Under the pieces are notes generated by a model. It saw only the letters and a program-made list of their open reading frames with translations, was not told the origin of the DNA and did not search any database. A stretch of DNA of 64,000 nt, taken from assembly GCF_004382795.1 (NCBI RefSeq), contig NZ_SMSG01000003.1, positions 248,001-312,000 of the forward strand, given 5' to 3'. Within the stretch, counting starts at the first letter, position 1, and every line of letters starts with the position of its first letter. The translations under genes and the position numbers were made by a program. Shown piece by piece: positions 9,462 to 18,795 of the stretch. The stretch is from Cumulibacter soli (GTDB lineage Bacteria > Actinomycetota > Actinomycetes > Mycobacteriales > Antricoccaceae).

Positions 9462-10511
9462 ATGGCAGCAGCAATGGATCGCGAGCAGGCGCTCGATAAC
9501 GCTCTCGCGCAGATCGAAAAGTCATTCGGTAAGGGCTCGATCATGCGATTGGGGGACGATCAGCGCGCGCCGGTCGCCGCCATTTCCACAGGGTCGCTCG
9601 CCCTTGACGCGGCTCTCGGCATTGGCGGACTACCCCGTGGGCGAGTGATCGAGGTCTATGGGCCCGAATCGTCGGGTAAGACCACTGTCGCGTTACACGC
9701 CGTAGCAAACGCGCAGAAGGCGGGCGGTATCGCTGCGTTCATCGATGCAGAGCACGCGCTGGATCCGGTGTACGCGAAGGCGTTAGGGGTCGATACCGAC
9801 GCGCTGTTGGTGTCCCAGCCGGACACCGGTGAGCAGGCTCTGGAAATCGCTGATGTGTTGATTCGCTCCGGCTCTATCGATGTGTTGGTCGTCGACTCGG
9901 TGGCGGCGTTGGTTCCCCGAGCCGAGATTGAAGGCGAGATGGGCGATAGCCACGTCGGTTTGCAGGCGCGGTTGATGAGCCAAGCGCTGCGTAAAATCAC
10001 CGGTGCGCTGTCCCACTCGGGTACCACTGCGATCTTCATCAATCAGCTGCGCGAGAAGATCGGCGTGATGTTCGGGTCACCGGAGACGACCACGGGTGGT
10101 CGTGCGCTGAAGTTCTACGCATCGGTTCGCCTCGACGTACGCCGGATTGAGACGTTGAAGGACGGTGGCGATGCGGTCGCGAACCGTACGCGGGTGAAGA
10201 TTGTGAAGAACAAGGTCGCCGCGCCGTTCAAACAAGCCGAGTTCGACATCGTGTACGGACAGGGGATCAGCCGGGAAGGTTCGCTGATCGATCTTGGGGT
10301 CGAACACGGGTTGATTCGTAAGGCCGGTGCTTGGTACACGTATGACGGGGACCAGCTAGGTCAGGGTAAGGAGAACGTCCGCCGGTTCATGCGTGACAAT
10401 CCCGAACTCACCGACGAGATTGACCGCCGACTACGGGAGAAGTTGGGCCTCATCGAGGGCGCGGCAGAAGAGGCCGCTGACGAGATCGCGCCGGCACCCG
10501 TCGATTTCTAG
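9462..10511 (+). CDS. recA: RecA recombinase
   Basis: DNA-dependent ATPase forming filaments on single-stranded DNA; drives homologous recombination and LexA self-cleavage. The 349-aa protein is full length and carries no intein, unlike M. tuberculosis RecA. Walker A GPESSGKT lies at 67-74, followed by the [10 protein letters not shown] segment, Walker [12 protein letters not shown] and the [10 protein letters not shown] loop 2 region; the C-terminus is acidic ([10 protein letters not shown]). Start ATG 9462 has GGAG a few bases upstream. A downstream in-frame Met at residue 5 is an alternative start. recX follows after three bases. Upstream elements suggest both PafBC-type and possibly LexA-type control. 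Confidence 0.99.
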   Translation: MAAAMDREQALDNALAQIEKSFGKGSIMRLGDDQRAPVAAISTGSLALDAALGIGGLPRGRVIEVYGPESSGKTTVALHAVANAQKAGGIAAFIDAEHALDPVYAKALGVDTDALLVSQPDTGEQALEIADVLIRSGSIDVLVVDSVAALVPRAEIEGEMGDSHVGLQARLMSQALRKITGALSHSGTTAIFINQLREKIGVMFGSPETTTGGRALKFYASVRLDVRRIETLKDGGDAVANRTRVKIVKNKVAAPFKQAEFDIVYGQGISREGSLIDLGVEHGLIRKAGAWYTYDGDQLGQGKENVRRFMRDNPELTDEIDRRLREKLGLIEGAAEEAADEIAPAPVDF

Positions 10512-10514
10512 CGC

Positions 10515-11021
10515 ATGGCTGATCTGCAGCGTGCGGAGGAGTTGGCGTTTACGTACTGCCTGCGCCGCCTGACCTCAGCCGCACGCACCGAGCAGGATCT
10601 ACGAGCCAAGCTGGCCGAACGAGGCTACGAGGACGGCGTGATTGACGCTGTCCTCGAGCGGCTGGTTCGCGCCGGGTACGTCAACGATGCAGAGTTTGCG
10701 CAGTCTTGGGTACGGAGCAGATCTGTGAACAAGACGCTCACGGCACCGGCCCTGCGGGCAGAACTGCGACGCAAAGGCGTACTCGAGCCCCTGATCGAGG
10801 AGGCTCTGCAGGATCTCGCGACAGACGACGAGGACGACCGGGCTCGCGCACTGCTGCGCCGCAAGGCGCCCGCGACGTTGCCACGTGAGCGTGCCGATCG
10901 CGACAAGGTTGCGCGGCGGCTCTGCGGCGTCCTGGCACGCAAGGGCTACTCCTCATCGCGGTCCTGGTCGCTAGTGAGTGAGATCCTCGAGGAGTTGCCG
11001 GTGGAGCCCGGTTGCCGCTAG
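10515..11021 (+). CDS. recX: RecX regulatory protein
   Basis: Binds RecA filaments and modulates RecA activity. The 168-aa protein is all-helical, with three tandem three-helix repeats: RRLTSAARTEQDLRAKLAERGY near 17-38, LVRAGYVNDAEFAQSWVRSR near 49-68, and a third ending near 158. It starts three bases after the recA stop without its own Shine-Dalgarno, so translation is probably coupled to recA and the pair is one operon. The length is typical for actinobacterial RecX. Confidence 0.95.
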   Translation: MADLQRAEELAFTYCLRRLTSAARTEQDLRAKLAERGYEDGVIDAVLERLVRAGYVNDAEFAQSWVRSRSVNKTLTAPALRAELRRKGVLEPLIEEALQDLATDDEDDRARALLRRKAPATLPRERADRDKVARRLCGVLARKGYSSSRSWSLVSEILEELPVEPGCR

Positions 11022-11250
11022 TTGGACCGGCGGCATAACCTCGCAAGAGAAACATCTTCACCGCGCGTCTCACCGACGAGCGGGACTTAACACACTGTGC
11101 AGCAATTCTCGGTCATGCTTCAACTCACGTGCAGAACCGGCCCGACGACCGTGAGCGGCCGGCCATACGCCGCCACGTGCGGCGCCCGGAAGTTCCGGGC
11201 AGTGTTCGTCGTCCTGCCTTCGGTGCGGCTTGGCCGAAAGGATTCCTGGC

Positions 11251-13269
11251 ATGCCGCCCGTGCTCGACATCGTGTTGATCGTTGTGCTCGTCGTAGTGCT
11301 CGTACTGCTCGCGATCGGGGTGGCGTTCGTCCGGCGGCTAGTTGCCACGTCAACGACGCGATCCGCGACCGCGGACTCACAGCCCACCCCGTCGCCCGCC
11401 AACGTCGGAGCCGACCGCACAGACGTGAGCGGTCCTGCGAGTGACCCTGCTCGCGCCGCAGAGCCGGACGGATCCGCCGCCGTGGCAGGTCCGGCCACCA
11501 ACAATGAGCGGGTCGGTGTCGATGACGAGGTGCTGCAGGAACGGGTAGCCGAAGCGCGCCTTGCCGCGTTGGAAGAGGGTCGGGCCTCCGGGTACGCACA
11601 AGGTAAGCGCGCGGGTCGAAACGAGGCCAAAGCTGCTGCCTTGGTCGAGGCACGCCTGGCTGCCCGGCGTCAGGTCAGCGCGGAGTTCGACGTCGTAGCT
11701 CGTGAACGTATTCGCGACGAACTCGCTGAGGAGCTTCGGGAAGAGATTCGCGACGAACTCGAGGAGGAGATCGAGGCGACCCGACGGGCTGCGCTTGCCG
11801 ACGCCAAGGCCACACGGGTCGCTGCGCAGGGAATCCGGGCGCGGATAAACGCTGACCTGGCCACCGCGCGTCGGGACGCGGAGTTGGAGATCAGTGAGAT
11901 GATGCTGGCCGCCCGCAGTGATGCGGAGCGTGATGCCGAACGGATTCTTGAGCGATCTCGAACCGTACTGGCAGAGGCGCAGCGGCGCGATGATCGGCTG
12001 ACGGAGCGCGAGAACCGGCTTGAAGCCGAAGCGCAACGGCTCGACCAACAGAGCATCGCGTTACGGGAAGAGGCTGCGGAAGCTGTCGAACGCGAGGAGG
12101 ATCTCGCCGGACGCGAAGCCGCAGCGATGGCTGAACTTGAGCGTGTCGCCGGTATGACTGCGCCGGAGGCAAAGGACGAATTGCTAGCCACGCAGGAGTC
12201 CGCGGCGAGACGCGAGGGAGCGTTGATCGGGCGACGGATTGAACAAGAGGCGATCCAGGAAGCGACCGCCCGCGCGAAGAAGATTGTCGCTGACTCGATC
12301 GCTCGAGTTGCCAGTGAGCAGACCGCCGAAAGCGTGGTCGCGGTTATGCATCTGCCGAACGACGACATGAAGGGGCGGATCATCGGTCGTGAAGGACGCA
12401 ATATCCGTGCGTTTGAGACCCTGACCGGTGTCAACCTCATCATCGATGACACCCCCGAGGCAGTGTTGCTATCGTGCTTCGATCCGGTGCGCCGAGAGAT
12501 CGGCAGGCTCACGCTGGAGAAACTCGTCTCCGACGGTCGGATTCACCCGCACCGGATCGAAGAGGCGTACGAGCGCAGCCGCGTGGAGGTCGACGAGATC
12601 TGCGCTCGCGCCGCCGAGGATGCGCTCCTCGACGTTGGCATCGACGATCTTCACCCAGAACTCAAACATCTGCTGGGGCGGTTGCGGTTCCGCACCTCCT
12701 ATGGGCAGAACGTGCTGCTGCACCTCATCGAGTGTGCGCACATTGCCTCGGCGATGGCTGCCGAACTCGGCGTTCCCGCGGAGCTGGTGAAGCGTGGGGC
12801 GTTCCTGCACGACATCGGCAAGGCCGTGACGCACGAGCGCGAAGGCTCGCACGCGATCATCGGAGCTGAGCTCGCCCGCAAGTACGGCGAGTCCGAGGAG
12901 GTCGCCCACGCAATTGAGGCACACCACGATGAGGTTGCGCCACAAACGATTGAGGCGGTGCTGACGCAGGCATGCGATGCGTGCTCGGGCGGTCGCCCCG
13001 GGGCGCGGCGCGAGTCGGTCGAAGCGTACGTCGAGCGGCTCGAGCGCATCGAGTCGATCGCCTCAAGCCAAGACGGCGTCGAACGGGTCTTCGCAATGCA
13101 GGCCGGCCGAGAGGTGCGCATCATGGTGCGACCCACTGAGGTCGACGATGGCGGCGCGTACCGGATCGCGAAGGACGTCGCGGCGCAGATCGAATCTGAG
13201 CTCACCTATCCGGGGCAAATCCGCGTCACCGTCGTACGCGAGTCACGCGCGAGCGAGATTGCGCGGTGA
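11251..13269 (+). CDS. rny: Ribonuclease Y
   Basis: Membrane-anchored endoribonuclease that initiates mRNA decay. The 672-aa product begins with a transmembrane helix (residues 4-27), then a Pro/Ser/Ala/Thr-rich linker to about 90, then a very long charged coiled coil (about 95-340) with Arg/Glu repeats. The KH domain contains GRIIGREGRNIRAFE and the HD domain has HDIGKAVTHE as metal ligands. It is longer than the roughly 520-aa Bacillus enzyme because of the linker and extended coiled coil. Start ATG 11251 has AAAGGA at 11237-11242; a TTG at 11230 is less likely. It sits in the recX-miaB interval. Most actinobacteria rely on RNase E/J, so both decay systems may coexist here. Confidence 0.95.
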   Translation: MPPVLDIVLIVVLVVVLVLLAIGVAFVRRLVATSTTRSATADSQPTPSPANVGADRTDVSGPASDPARAAEPDGSAAVAGPATNNERVGVDDEVLQERVAEARLAALEEGRASGYAQGKRAGRNEAKAAALVEARLAARRQVSAEFDVVARERIRDELAEELREEIRDELEEEIEATRRAALADAKATRVAAQGIRARINADLATARRDAELEISEMMLAARSDAERDAERILERSRTVLAEAQRRDDRLTERENRLEAEAQRLDQQSIALREEAAEAVEREEDLAGREAAAMAELERVAGMTAPEAKDELLATQESAARREGALIGRRIEQEAIQEATARAKKIVADSIARVASEQTAESVVAVMHLPNDDMKGRIIGREGRNIRAFETLTGVNLIIDDTPEAVLLSCFDPVRREIGRLTLEKLVSDGRIHPHRIEEAYERSRVEVDEICARAAEDALLDVGIDDLHPELKHLLGRLRFRTSYGQNVLLHLIECAHIASAMAAELGVPAELVKRGAFLHDIGKAVTHEREGSHAIIGAELARKYGESEEVAHAIEAHHDEVAPQTIEAVLTQACDACSGGRPGARRESVEAYVERLERIESIASSQDGVERVFAMQAGREVRIMVRPTEVDDGGAYRIAKDVAAQIESELTYPGQIRVTVVRESRASEIAR

Positions 13270-13279
13270 GGTGACCGGC

Positions 13280-14140
13280 TCAGTTCGGCGGACACTCGTC
13301 CGGCATTGGCGGAATCGGCGCCTCAATACCGTCAGCGCCGAGTGTTGATTCGTACGCGGCCTTCCAGCTGCCGTCGTCGTACGACTGCAGCAGGACTTCA
13401 CGCAAGAAGTTGCACATCGCTTGGTCGCCGAGTTTGTAGCCAATTCCGTAGCGTTCGGAAGTGAACGGTAGGCCGGTGATCCGAAGCTCGTCGGGATACA
13501 TCTTGATGAACCCGGCGAGAATCGCGCCGTCGGTAGACACCGCGTCCAGGTCACCATCGAGCAATGCTTCGATGCACAGCGCGTACGAGTCGTACTCCAC
13601 CGTGTTCGCGCCCTTGGCGACGATGGCCTCATTCGACGTCGAGCCTTCGACCGAACACACAGACTTGCCAGCCATATCGTCGACGTCGAGGATGTCGTCC
13701 TCGTCGTTCCGGATCATCAACTGCTGTCCCGTGAGGTAATAGGGGCCGGCCTGACCGACTTTGTCCGAACGCTGTGGGGTAATGCTGAACGAGGCGATTA
13801 CCAGGTCGACGTCGTCCTCCAGTAGCGACTCGACGCGGCCAGAAGTGGTCATTGAGACCCAGTCGATGTTCTCCTCGGTGATTCCGAGCTCTGCGGCGAC
13901 CAGCTTGGCGATCTCGACGTCAAATCCAATCGGGTCGGCGGCGCCGGAGGTGCGGTAGCCCAGATCAGGCACATCAGTCTTGACCCCGATGCGAATCGAT
14001 CCAGCCTGGGCGAGTTCTGCCATGGTGGTGTCCGCAGCGTAGGAAACCTGCTCGTCCCCACGATCGCTCGGAGTCGAACCAGAGCACCCCGCAGCCAGCA
14101 ATAGCCCCAGGGCGGCTGTGCCTATCCATGCTCGCCGCAC
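13280..14140 (-). CDS. gluB: Glutamate-type ABC transporter substrate-binding lipoprotein
   Basis: Extracytoplasmic family 3 solute-binding protein, probably for glutamate or another acidic/polar amino acid. The 286-aa protein has a signal peptide and lipobox LAAGC with Cys19. SIRIGVKTDVPDLGY starts lobe 1, and GFDVEIAKLVAAELG is the family 3 signature. Further landmarks are SITPQRSDKV and a Cys pair near 163 and 187. GTG at 14140 is preceded by GGAGGA. In corynebacteria gluABCD lies in this neighbourhood; here neither ATPase nor permease genes are adjacent, so the partner must be elsewhere or missing. Its stop is 10 bases from the convergent rny stop. Confidence 0.88.
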   Translation of the reverse strand: MRRAWIGTAALGLLLAAGCSGSTPSDRGDEQVSYAADTTMAELAQAGSIRIGVKTDVPDLGYRTSGAADPIGFDVEIAKLVAAELGITEENIDWVSMTTSGRVESLLEDDVDLVIASFSITPQRSDKVGQAGPYYLTGQQLMIRNDEDDILDVDDMAGKSVCSVEGSTSNEAIVAKGANTVEYDSYALCIEALLDGDLDAVSTDGAILAGFIKMYPDELRITGLPFTSERYGIGYKLGDQAMCNFLREVLLQSYDDGSWKAAYESTLGADGIEAPIPPMPDECPPN

Positions 14141-14282
14141 GTGTCCTCCAGGTGAATCCAGCAGCGCGCCGATAATATCGCCAGCCGCCGAGTCTCATCG
14201 AACCGAGGGAACCCGCTGCCCGGGCAAGATCACCCGGCCTATCGGCGTGCGATGGCACTCGGACGCGTAACCTGGATGGGCT

Positions 14283-15743
14283 ATGACCTCCATCGACACT
14301 CAGCAGCGCACGTACGAAATCAAGACGTACGGCTGCCAGATGAACGCCCACGATTCAGAGCGACTCGCCGGCGTCCTGGAAGCCAACGGTTACATCGCCG
14401 CACTCGACGGTGAGCAGGCCGATATCGTCGTATTCAATACCTGCGCGGTGCGCGAGAACGCAGACAACAAGCTGTACGGCAACCTGTCACACCTGGCGCC
14501 AGTGAAACGCGCGAATCCGGATCTGCAGATCGCAGTCGGCGGTTGCCTCGCGCAGAAGGACAAGCACGCGATCGTGCAGAAGGCGCCGTACGTCGACGTC
14601 GTTTTCGGCACGCACAACGTCGGATCGCTGCCGGCGCTGCTGGAGCGTTCCCGACACAATAAGCAGGCCGAGGTCGAGATCCTCGAATCGCTCGAACAGT
14701 TTCCCTCGACTCTTCCCGCGAAACGCGAATCGACGTACGCCGGCTGGGTGTCGATCTCGGTGGGCTGCAATAACACCTGCACGTTCTGCATCGTGCCCGC
14801 ATTACGCGGGCGTGAGAAGGACCGCCGCCCGGGTGAGATCCTCGCCGAGGTGTCTGCGCTCGTCAGCGACGGGGCGCTGGAGGTGACGCTGCTCGGCCAG
14901 AACGTGAATGCCTACGGCGTTGAATTTGCAGATCGGTCCGCGTTCGCGAACTTACTGCGGGCCTGCGGTGACATCGAGGGTTTGGAACGCGTGCGGTTCA
15001 CCTCTCCGCACCCGCGAGACTTCACCGACGAGGTGATCGACGCGATGGCCCAAACCCCGAACGTGTGCCATCAATTGCACATGCCGTTGCAGTCCGGCTC
15101 CGCCTCGGTGCTCAAGCGAATGCGGCGCTCGTATCGTCCGGATAGGTACCTGGCGATCCTCGATCGGGTGCGCGCGGCAATGCCGGATGCAGCGATCACC
15201 ACGGACATCATCGTGGGGTTCCCCGGCGAGACCGAGGAGGAGTTCGAGCAGACGCTCGAGGTCGTGCGGCGCGCGCGCTTCTCCAGCGCCTTCACCTTCC
15301 AGTACTCGCCACGCCCCGGAACGCCGGCAGCGACGATGGAACAGCAGGTGCCCAAGGAGGTCGTGCAGCGGCGGTACGAGCGACTCGTCGAGTTACAGAA
15401 CCAGATCAGCTGGGACGAGAACAAGAAACTCGTGGGACGTGAGGTCGAACTGCTCGTGGCGGTCGGCGAGGGTCGCAAGGACGCGGACACGAACCGAATG
15501 AGTGGGCGTGCCCGTGACGGACGCCTGGTGCATTTCACGCCGTCCGGACCAGCGGTGCAGGCAGCCGTGCGTCCCGGTGACGTGGTTACCACGACGATCA
15601 CGTACGCCGCGCCGCATCACCTGAACGCCGATACCGACTTGCTCACGCACCGTCGTACCCGCGCCGGCGACCTCAGCGAGTCAGCTACCGCGCCTCAGTC
15701 GCCGGGGGTTCTGTTGGGTATGCCGAGCATCAGGCGCGGCTAG
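14283..15743 (+). CDS. miaB: tRNA-2-methylthio-N6-dimethylallyladenosine synthase MiaB
   Basis: Radical-SAM methylthiotransferase that adds a methylthio group to i6A37 in tRNAs, acting after MiaA. The 486-aa protein has the UPF0004 domain with three cluster cysteines ([20 protein letters not shown]). The radical SAM domain follows with CNNTCTFC near 161-168, [10 protein letters not shown], and a C-terminal TRAM domain (about 375-450). It ends in the actinobacterial GVLLGMPSI tail. TAACCT lies nine bases before the ATG and GGATGGG precedes it, so the leader is short or absent. miaA lies about 2 kb downstream on the same strand. Confidence 0.98.
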   Translation: MTSIDTQQRTYEIKTYGCQMNAHDSERLAGVLEANGYIAALDGEQADIVVFNTCAVRENADNKLYGNLSHLAPVKRANPDLQIAVGGCLAQKDKHAIVQKAPYVDVVFGTHNVGSLPALLERSRHNKQAEVEILESLEQFPSTLPAKRESTYAGWVSISVGCNNTCTFCIVPALRGREKDRRPGEILAEVSALVSDGALEVTLLGQNVNAYGVEFADRSAFANLLRACGDIEGLERVRFTSPHPRDFTDEVIDAMAQTPNVCHQLHMPLQSGSASVLKRMRRSYRPDRYLAILDRVRAAMPDAAITTDIIVGFPGETEEEFEQTLEVVRRARFSSAFTFQYSPRPGTPAATMEQQVPKEVVQRRYERLVELQNQISWDENKKLVGREVELLVAVGEGRKDADTNRMSGRARDGRLVHFTPSGPAVQAAVRPGDVVTTTITYAAPHHLNADTDLLTHRRTRAGDLSESATAPQSPGVLLGMPSIRRG

Positions 15744-15863
15744 TTCAGTCCCGCTTCCTCGGTATGCCAAGTGTTTCCGACATTGCCGAGCGTCGGTCGC
15801 GGTTGCCGCAGCGAACTCCGCGATGATCAGGGGTCTCAGAACGAGCGGCCCTCGACATTCCGC

Positions 15864-17078
15864 TCAGGACGTAACAGACTTCTCGGCTTCGGCGAGCCAT
15901 TCTTGTTTCGCGGCGAGATTCGCCTGCGCGTCGGCGATCTTCTTCGCGTTTCCGCTGGCATTGGCCTTGTCCAACTGCTTTTGCGCCTTGTCGACGCCCT
16001 CACGCATGCTCAGGAGCAGCGGGTTCGACTGCGCCGCCGTGCGCTTCCACTCGGCGTCTTCCACGTCTCGAACGGAGCGTTCTAGCGCGCGCAGTCGATC
16101 CTCTAGCGGCCGCATCGCCTCGCGGGGGACATGGCCGATGTCCTCCCAACGTTCCTGTAACTGCCGGAGCGTCGCCTTCGCGGCCGATAGGTCGGTTTCC
16201 GGTGTGATCTTGGGGCCGAGTTCGGCGAGCAGCGATTCCTTGGCCTTCTGGTTGTCGACGTACGATGCGTCGCGTTCATCGAGTACGGCTGACCGGGCAG
16301 CGAAGAACGTGTCCTGCGCGGCGCGGAACTCGTTCCAGAGACGGTCCTCGGAATCGCGGGTAGCACGGCCCGCGGCCTTCCACTCACTCATCAGCGACTT
16401 CATCCGCGACGCGGTCGGACCCCAATCGGTCGAGGACGACAACGCCTGGGCGTCGGCGACGATGCGTTCCTTGATGACCTTCGCGCCCTCGCGCTGCTTG
16501 TCCAGCGCGGCAAAGTGCGCTCCACGCGCCTTACTGAATGAATCGCGCGCCTCTTTGAAGCGCTTCCACAGCGCGTCATCGGTCTTTCGATCGATGCCTT
16601 TGATGGCTTTCCAATCGTCGACGATGGAGCGCAGCCGATCCCCGGCGGCCTTCCACTGGGTCGACGACGCCAGTTTTTCGGCCTCAGTGACGAGGGCTTC
16701 CTTGGCGGCGATCGCTTCAGCGCGTACACGTGACTTCGCAGCCTGCGCTTCTTCTTTCTTCGTCGCCGTCTTGGCGATGACGGCGTCCAGGCGCTTGTCC
16801 AGCGCCGCGAGGTCACCGATGACGTGCGCTTCGGGAAGCGACGCCTTCAGCGACTCCGCGGATGCTGCCATCGCGGTCGCATCCGAGGTCGGTGCGTTGA
16901 GGCGCGATTCAAGCAGGCTAACTTCGGTGGCGAGGTCGTCGAAACGACGTACGAAGTGCGCGAGACCTTCTTCCGGGGTTCCCGCCTGCCACGAGCCGAT
17001 GGAGCGGTCGGCTCCAGCTGCGCGCACCCAGACAGCCCCGTCATCATCGACGCGGCCCCACTCGTTGCTCGCTGCCAT
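15864..17078 (-). CDS. DUF349 domain protein
   Basis: Cytosolic, highly helical 404-aa protein of unknown function (Rv2731-like), a constant neighbour of miaB in actinobacteria. It contains repeated DUF349 units recognisable by W-W spacing and charged helices (KAAGDRLRSIVDDWKAIKG near 160; SRMKSLMSEWKAAGR near 230; TLRQLQERWEDIGHVPRE near 315), and a coiled-coil C-terminus ending AKQEWLAEAEKSV. The start at 17078 is set by GGAGGT eight bases upstream. It reads divergently from the LigB-like gene and convergently with miaB. Confidence 0.88.
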   Translation of the reverse strand: MAASNEWGRVDDDGAVWVRAAGADRSIGSWQAGTPEEGLAHFVRRFDDLATEVSLLESRLNAPTSDATAMAASAESLKASLPEAHVIGDLAALDKRLDAVIAKTATKKEEAQAAKSRVRAEAIAAKEALVTEAEKLASSTQWKAAGDRLRSIVDDWKAIKGIDRKTDDALWKRFKEARDSFSKARGAHFAALDKQREGAKVIKERIVADAQALSSSTDWGPTASRMKSLMSEWKAAGRATRDSEDRLWNEFRAAQDTFFAARSAVLDERDASYVDNQKAKESLLAELGPKITPETDLSAAKATLRQLQERWEDIGHVPREAMRPLEDRLRALERSVRDVEDAEWKRTAAQSNPLLLSMREGVDKAQKQLDKANASGNAKKIADAQANLAAKQEWLAEAEKSVTS

Positions 17079-17182
17079 GGTATGAACCTCCGGTTCGTCG
17101 CCACATTCGTTCACATGTGATTGTGACATCCTCACAGACGACGTTGTTCGTACGCGCAGACGGGGTAACCCGTGCATCGCGG

Positions 17183-17188
17183 TAGCCT
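17183..17188 (+). promoter_or_regulatory. Leaderless -10 element of the LigB-like gene
   Basis: TAGCCT is followed by seven bases and GTG at 17196. This decides the start: the upstream GTG at 17172 would precede the -10 element. Confidence 0.5.
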
Positions 17189-17195
17189 CGGCCAC

Positions 17196-17891
17196 GTGCG
17201 CGCGCGAACCCCTCAACGGCTGGTCATCTGTCCCTGCCCACCCATCCTGTTACCCGGTGCCACCGGGCGTGACGGCGATCAGCGCGTGGAGCAGTTACGA
17301 TCGGCCGCCCGACGTGCAGTCGACTGGCTGTGCGAGCCCGGTGAACCGGTGACGGTGTTGACCAGCGGGGCGAACGGCCGCGTGCCCGACGGCGCCGCTC
17401 TGAACGCAGCCGCGTACGGCCTGTCGTATCGCGGCCAGCTCGGTGCTGGGGGACCGCGGGGTCCTGAGCTCGTACCTCAGACGCCGGGCTTGTTAGTGGC
17501 TTCCTATCTGCTGGACGGACATCCGGCGCACGGAATAGAGATCTCGTCGCAGCAGACGTTCATGAACGAGCCCGACTTCGATGCGAACTTCATCCTGGTG
17601 TGCGGAGGCGGTTCGGCTCGACGACGCGATGGCGCGCCCGGCTATATCGACGAGCGAGCTGTGCCGCATGACGATGCGTTGGCAGGGTTGATCGCGAACG
17701 CGGACGCGGCCGCGCTGGGCACCGCCGATGTGGATCTCGCCGATGAACTACTTGACGATCTGGCCCGACCGCTGGCAGTTGCCGCACGGCTGGTGGCCAG
17801 GTGGAAGCATCCCGTGTCCGGTCGCGTCGATTCCTATGAGGCACCCTTCGGCGTGGCTAATATCCTTGCGCGCTGGTGGACCCATGCCTGA
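17196..17891 (+). CDS. Class III extradiol dioxygenase (LigB)-like protein
   Basis: Conserved Ala-rich actinobacterial protein (Rv2728c-like) found beside miaA; often assigned to the LigB-type class III extradiol dioxygenase superfamily. The 231-aa product starts with the LVICPCPPILLPG pattern typical of that group, followed by glycine-rich loops (GLSYRGQLGAGGPRGPE) and a C-terminal FGVANILARWW motif. I cannot identify a complete metal-binding His set, so enzymatic activity is unproven. The reading frame overlaps the miaA start by 8 bp, implying co-translation with miaA. Confidence 0.72.
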   Translation: MRARTPQRLVICPCPPILLPGATGRDGDQRVEQLRSAARRAVDWLCEPGEPVTVLTSGANGRVPDGAALNAAAYGLSYRGQLGAGGPRGPELVPQTPGLLVASYLLDGHPAHGIEISSQQTFMNEPDFDANFILVCGGGSARRRDGAPGYIDERAVPHDDALAGLIANADAAALGTADVDLADELLDDLARPLAVAARLVARWKHPVSGRVDSYEAPFGVANILARWWTHA

Positions 17892-18795
17892 CGTCATCGT
17901 CGTACTCGGCCCGACTGCCTCGGGGAAGACTGGGCTCGCGCTGGACATTGCCGATCGACTCGGTGGGCCGGAGCATGCCGAGATCATCAACGCTGACTCG
18001 ATGCAGGTGTACGTGGGAATGGATATCGGAACTGCGAAGCTTCCTCCGGATGAACGGCGCGGTATTCGTCACCACCTGTTTGACGTGTGGCCGGTGACCC
18101 ATTCGGTCACGGTCGCGGAGTATCAGCGGTTGGCGCGCGAGACGATCGCTTCGGTCCATGCGCGCGGACGCCGCGCCATCCTGGTGGGCGGATCGGGACT
18201 TTACATCACCGCGACCCTGGACGACCTGCGTTTTCCCGGGACCGATCCGTTGATCCGGGCCCGACTGGAGGCAGCACTCGACGCGAGTGGTCCGGCTGAA
18301 CTACACCAACGGCTGCAGGCATTGGATCCGGCCGCCGCCGAGCGCATTTTGCCGACCAACGGGCGACGTATCGTGCGCGCGCTGGAAGTGATTGAACTGA
18401 CCGGCGAGCCATTCAGTGCTTCGTTACCGCAGCAGCCCACGCAGGTTTTACCTGCCGTGCAGGTCGGTCTGGACTGGCCGCCCGAGGTGCTTGCTGAGCG
18501 GATCGAGGCGCGTGTCGACCTCATGTTCGAGCAGGGGTTCGTCAAGGAAGTCAGCGAACTGCGTGATCAGTTGGAACACTCGCGCACCGCATCGCGCGCG
18601 TTGGGATATCCGCAGGTGCTGGCACTGCTGCGGGGCGACGTGGACGAGCGGCAGGCGCGCACCAACATCGCGACCGCTACGCGGCGGTTTGCGCGACGAC
18701 AGCGTTCGTGGTTCGGGCGGGACCCACGCATCCGTTGGCTCGATCCCGCTAGCGCAACGCTCCTTGATGACGTGATGCGTACGATTGAGCGGTGA
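17884..18795 (+). CDS. miaA: tRNA dimethylallyltransferase MiaA
   Basis: Transfers the dimethylallyl group from DMAPP to A37 of UNN-reading tRNAs, making i6A, the substrate of MiaB. The 303-aa protein has the P-loop GPTASGKT at 9-16, NADSMQVYVGMDIGTAK near 38, HHLFDVW, VGGSGLYI and the RRFARRQRSWFGRD tRNA-binding segment. ATG 17884 starts the protein two residues before the first core strand (VIVVLG). It overlaps the preceding gene by 8 bp and the dapF start by 4 bp (GTGA), so this is a tightly coupled operon. Confidence 0.98.
   Translation: MPDVIVVLGPTASGKTGLALDIADRLGGPEHAEIINADSMQVYVGMDIGTAKLPPDERRGIRHHLFDVWPVTHSVTVAEYQRLARETIASVHARGRRAILVGGSGLYITATLDDLRFPGTDPLIRARLEAALDASGPAELHQRLQALDPAAAERILPTNGRRIVRALEVIELTGEPFSASLPQQPTQVLPAVQVGLDWPPEVLAERIEARVDLMFEQGFVKEVSELRDQLEHSRTASRALGYPQVLALLRGDVDERQARTNIATATRRFARRQRSWFGRDPRIRWLDPASATLLDDVMRTIER

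Noticed and set aside
9462-10511. Intein in recA
   Set aside because: The reading frame gives a 349-aa protein with uninterrupted RecA motifs.
11670-12512. 280-codon minus-strand frame opposite rny
   Set aside because: Translation is almost entirely Ser, Arg and Ala, mirroring the coiled-coil codons of RNase Y; no start signal.
15823-17085. 420-codon plus-strand frame opposite the DUF349 gene
   Set aside because: Ser/Arg/Ala-rich low-complexity translation typical of antisense frames in GC-rich DNA; the minus-strand gene has a ribosome binding site and family motifs.
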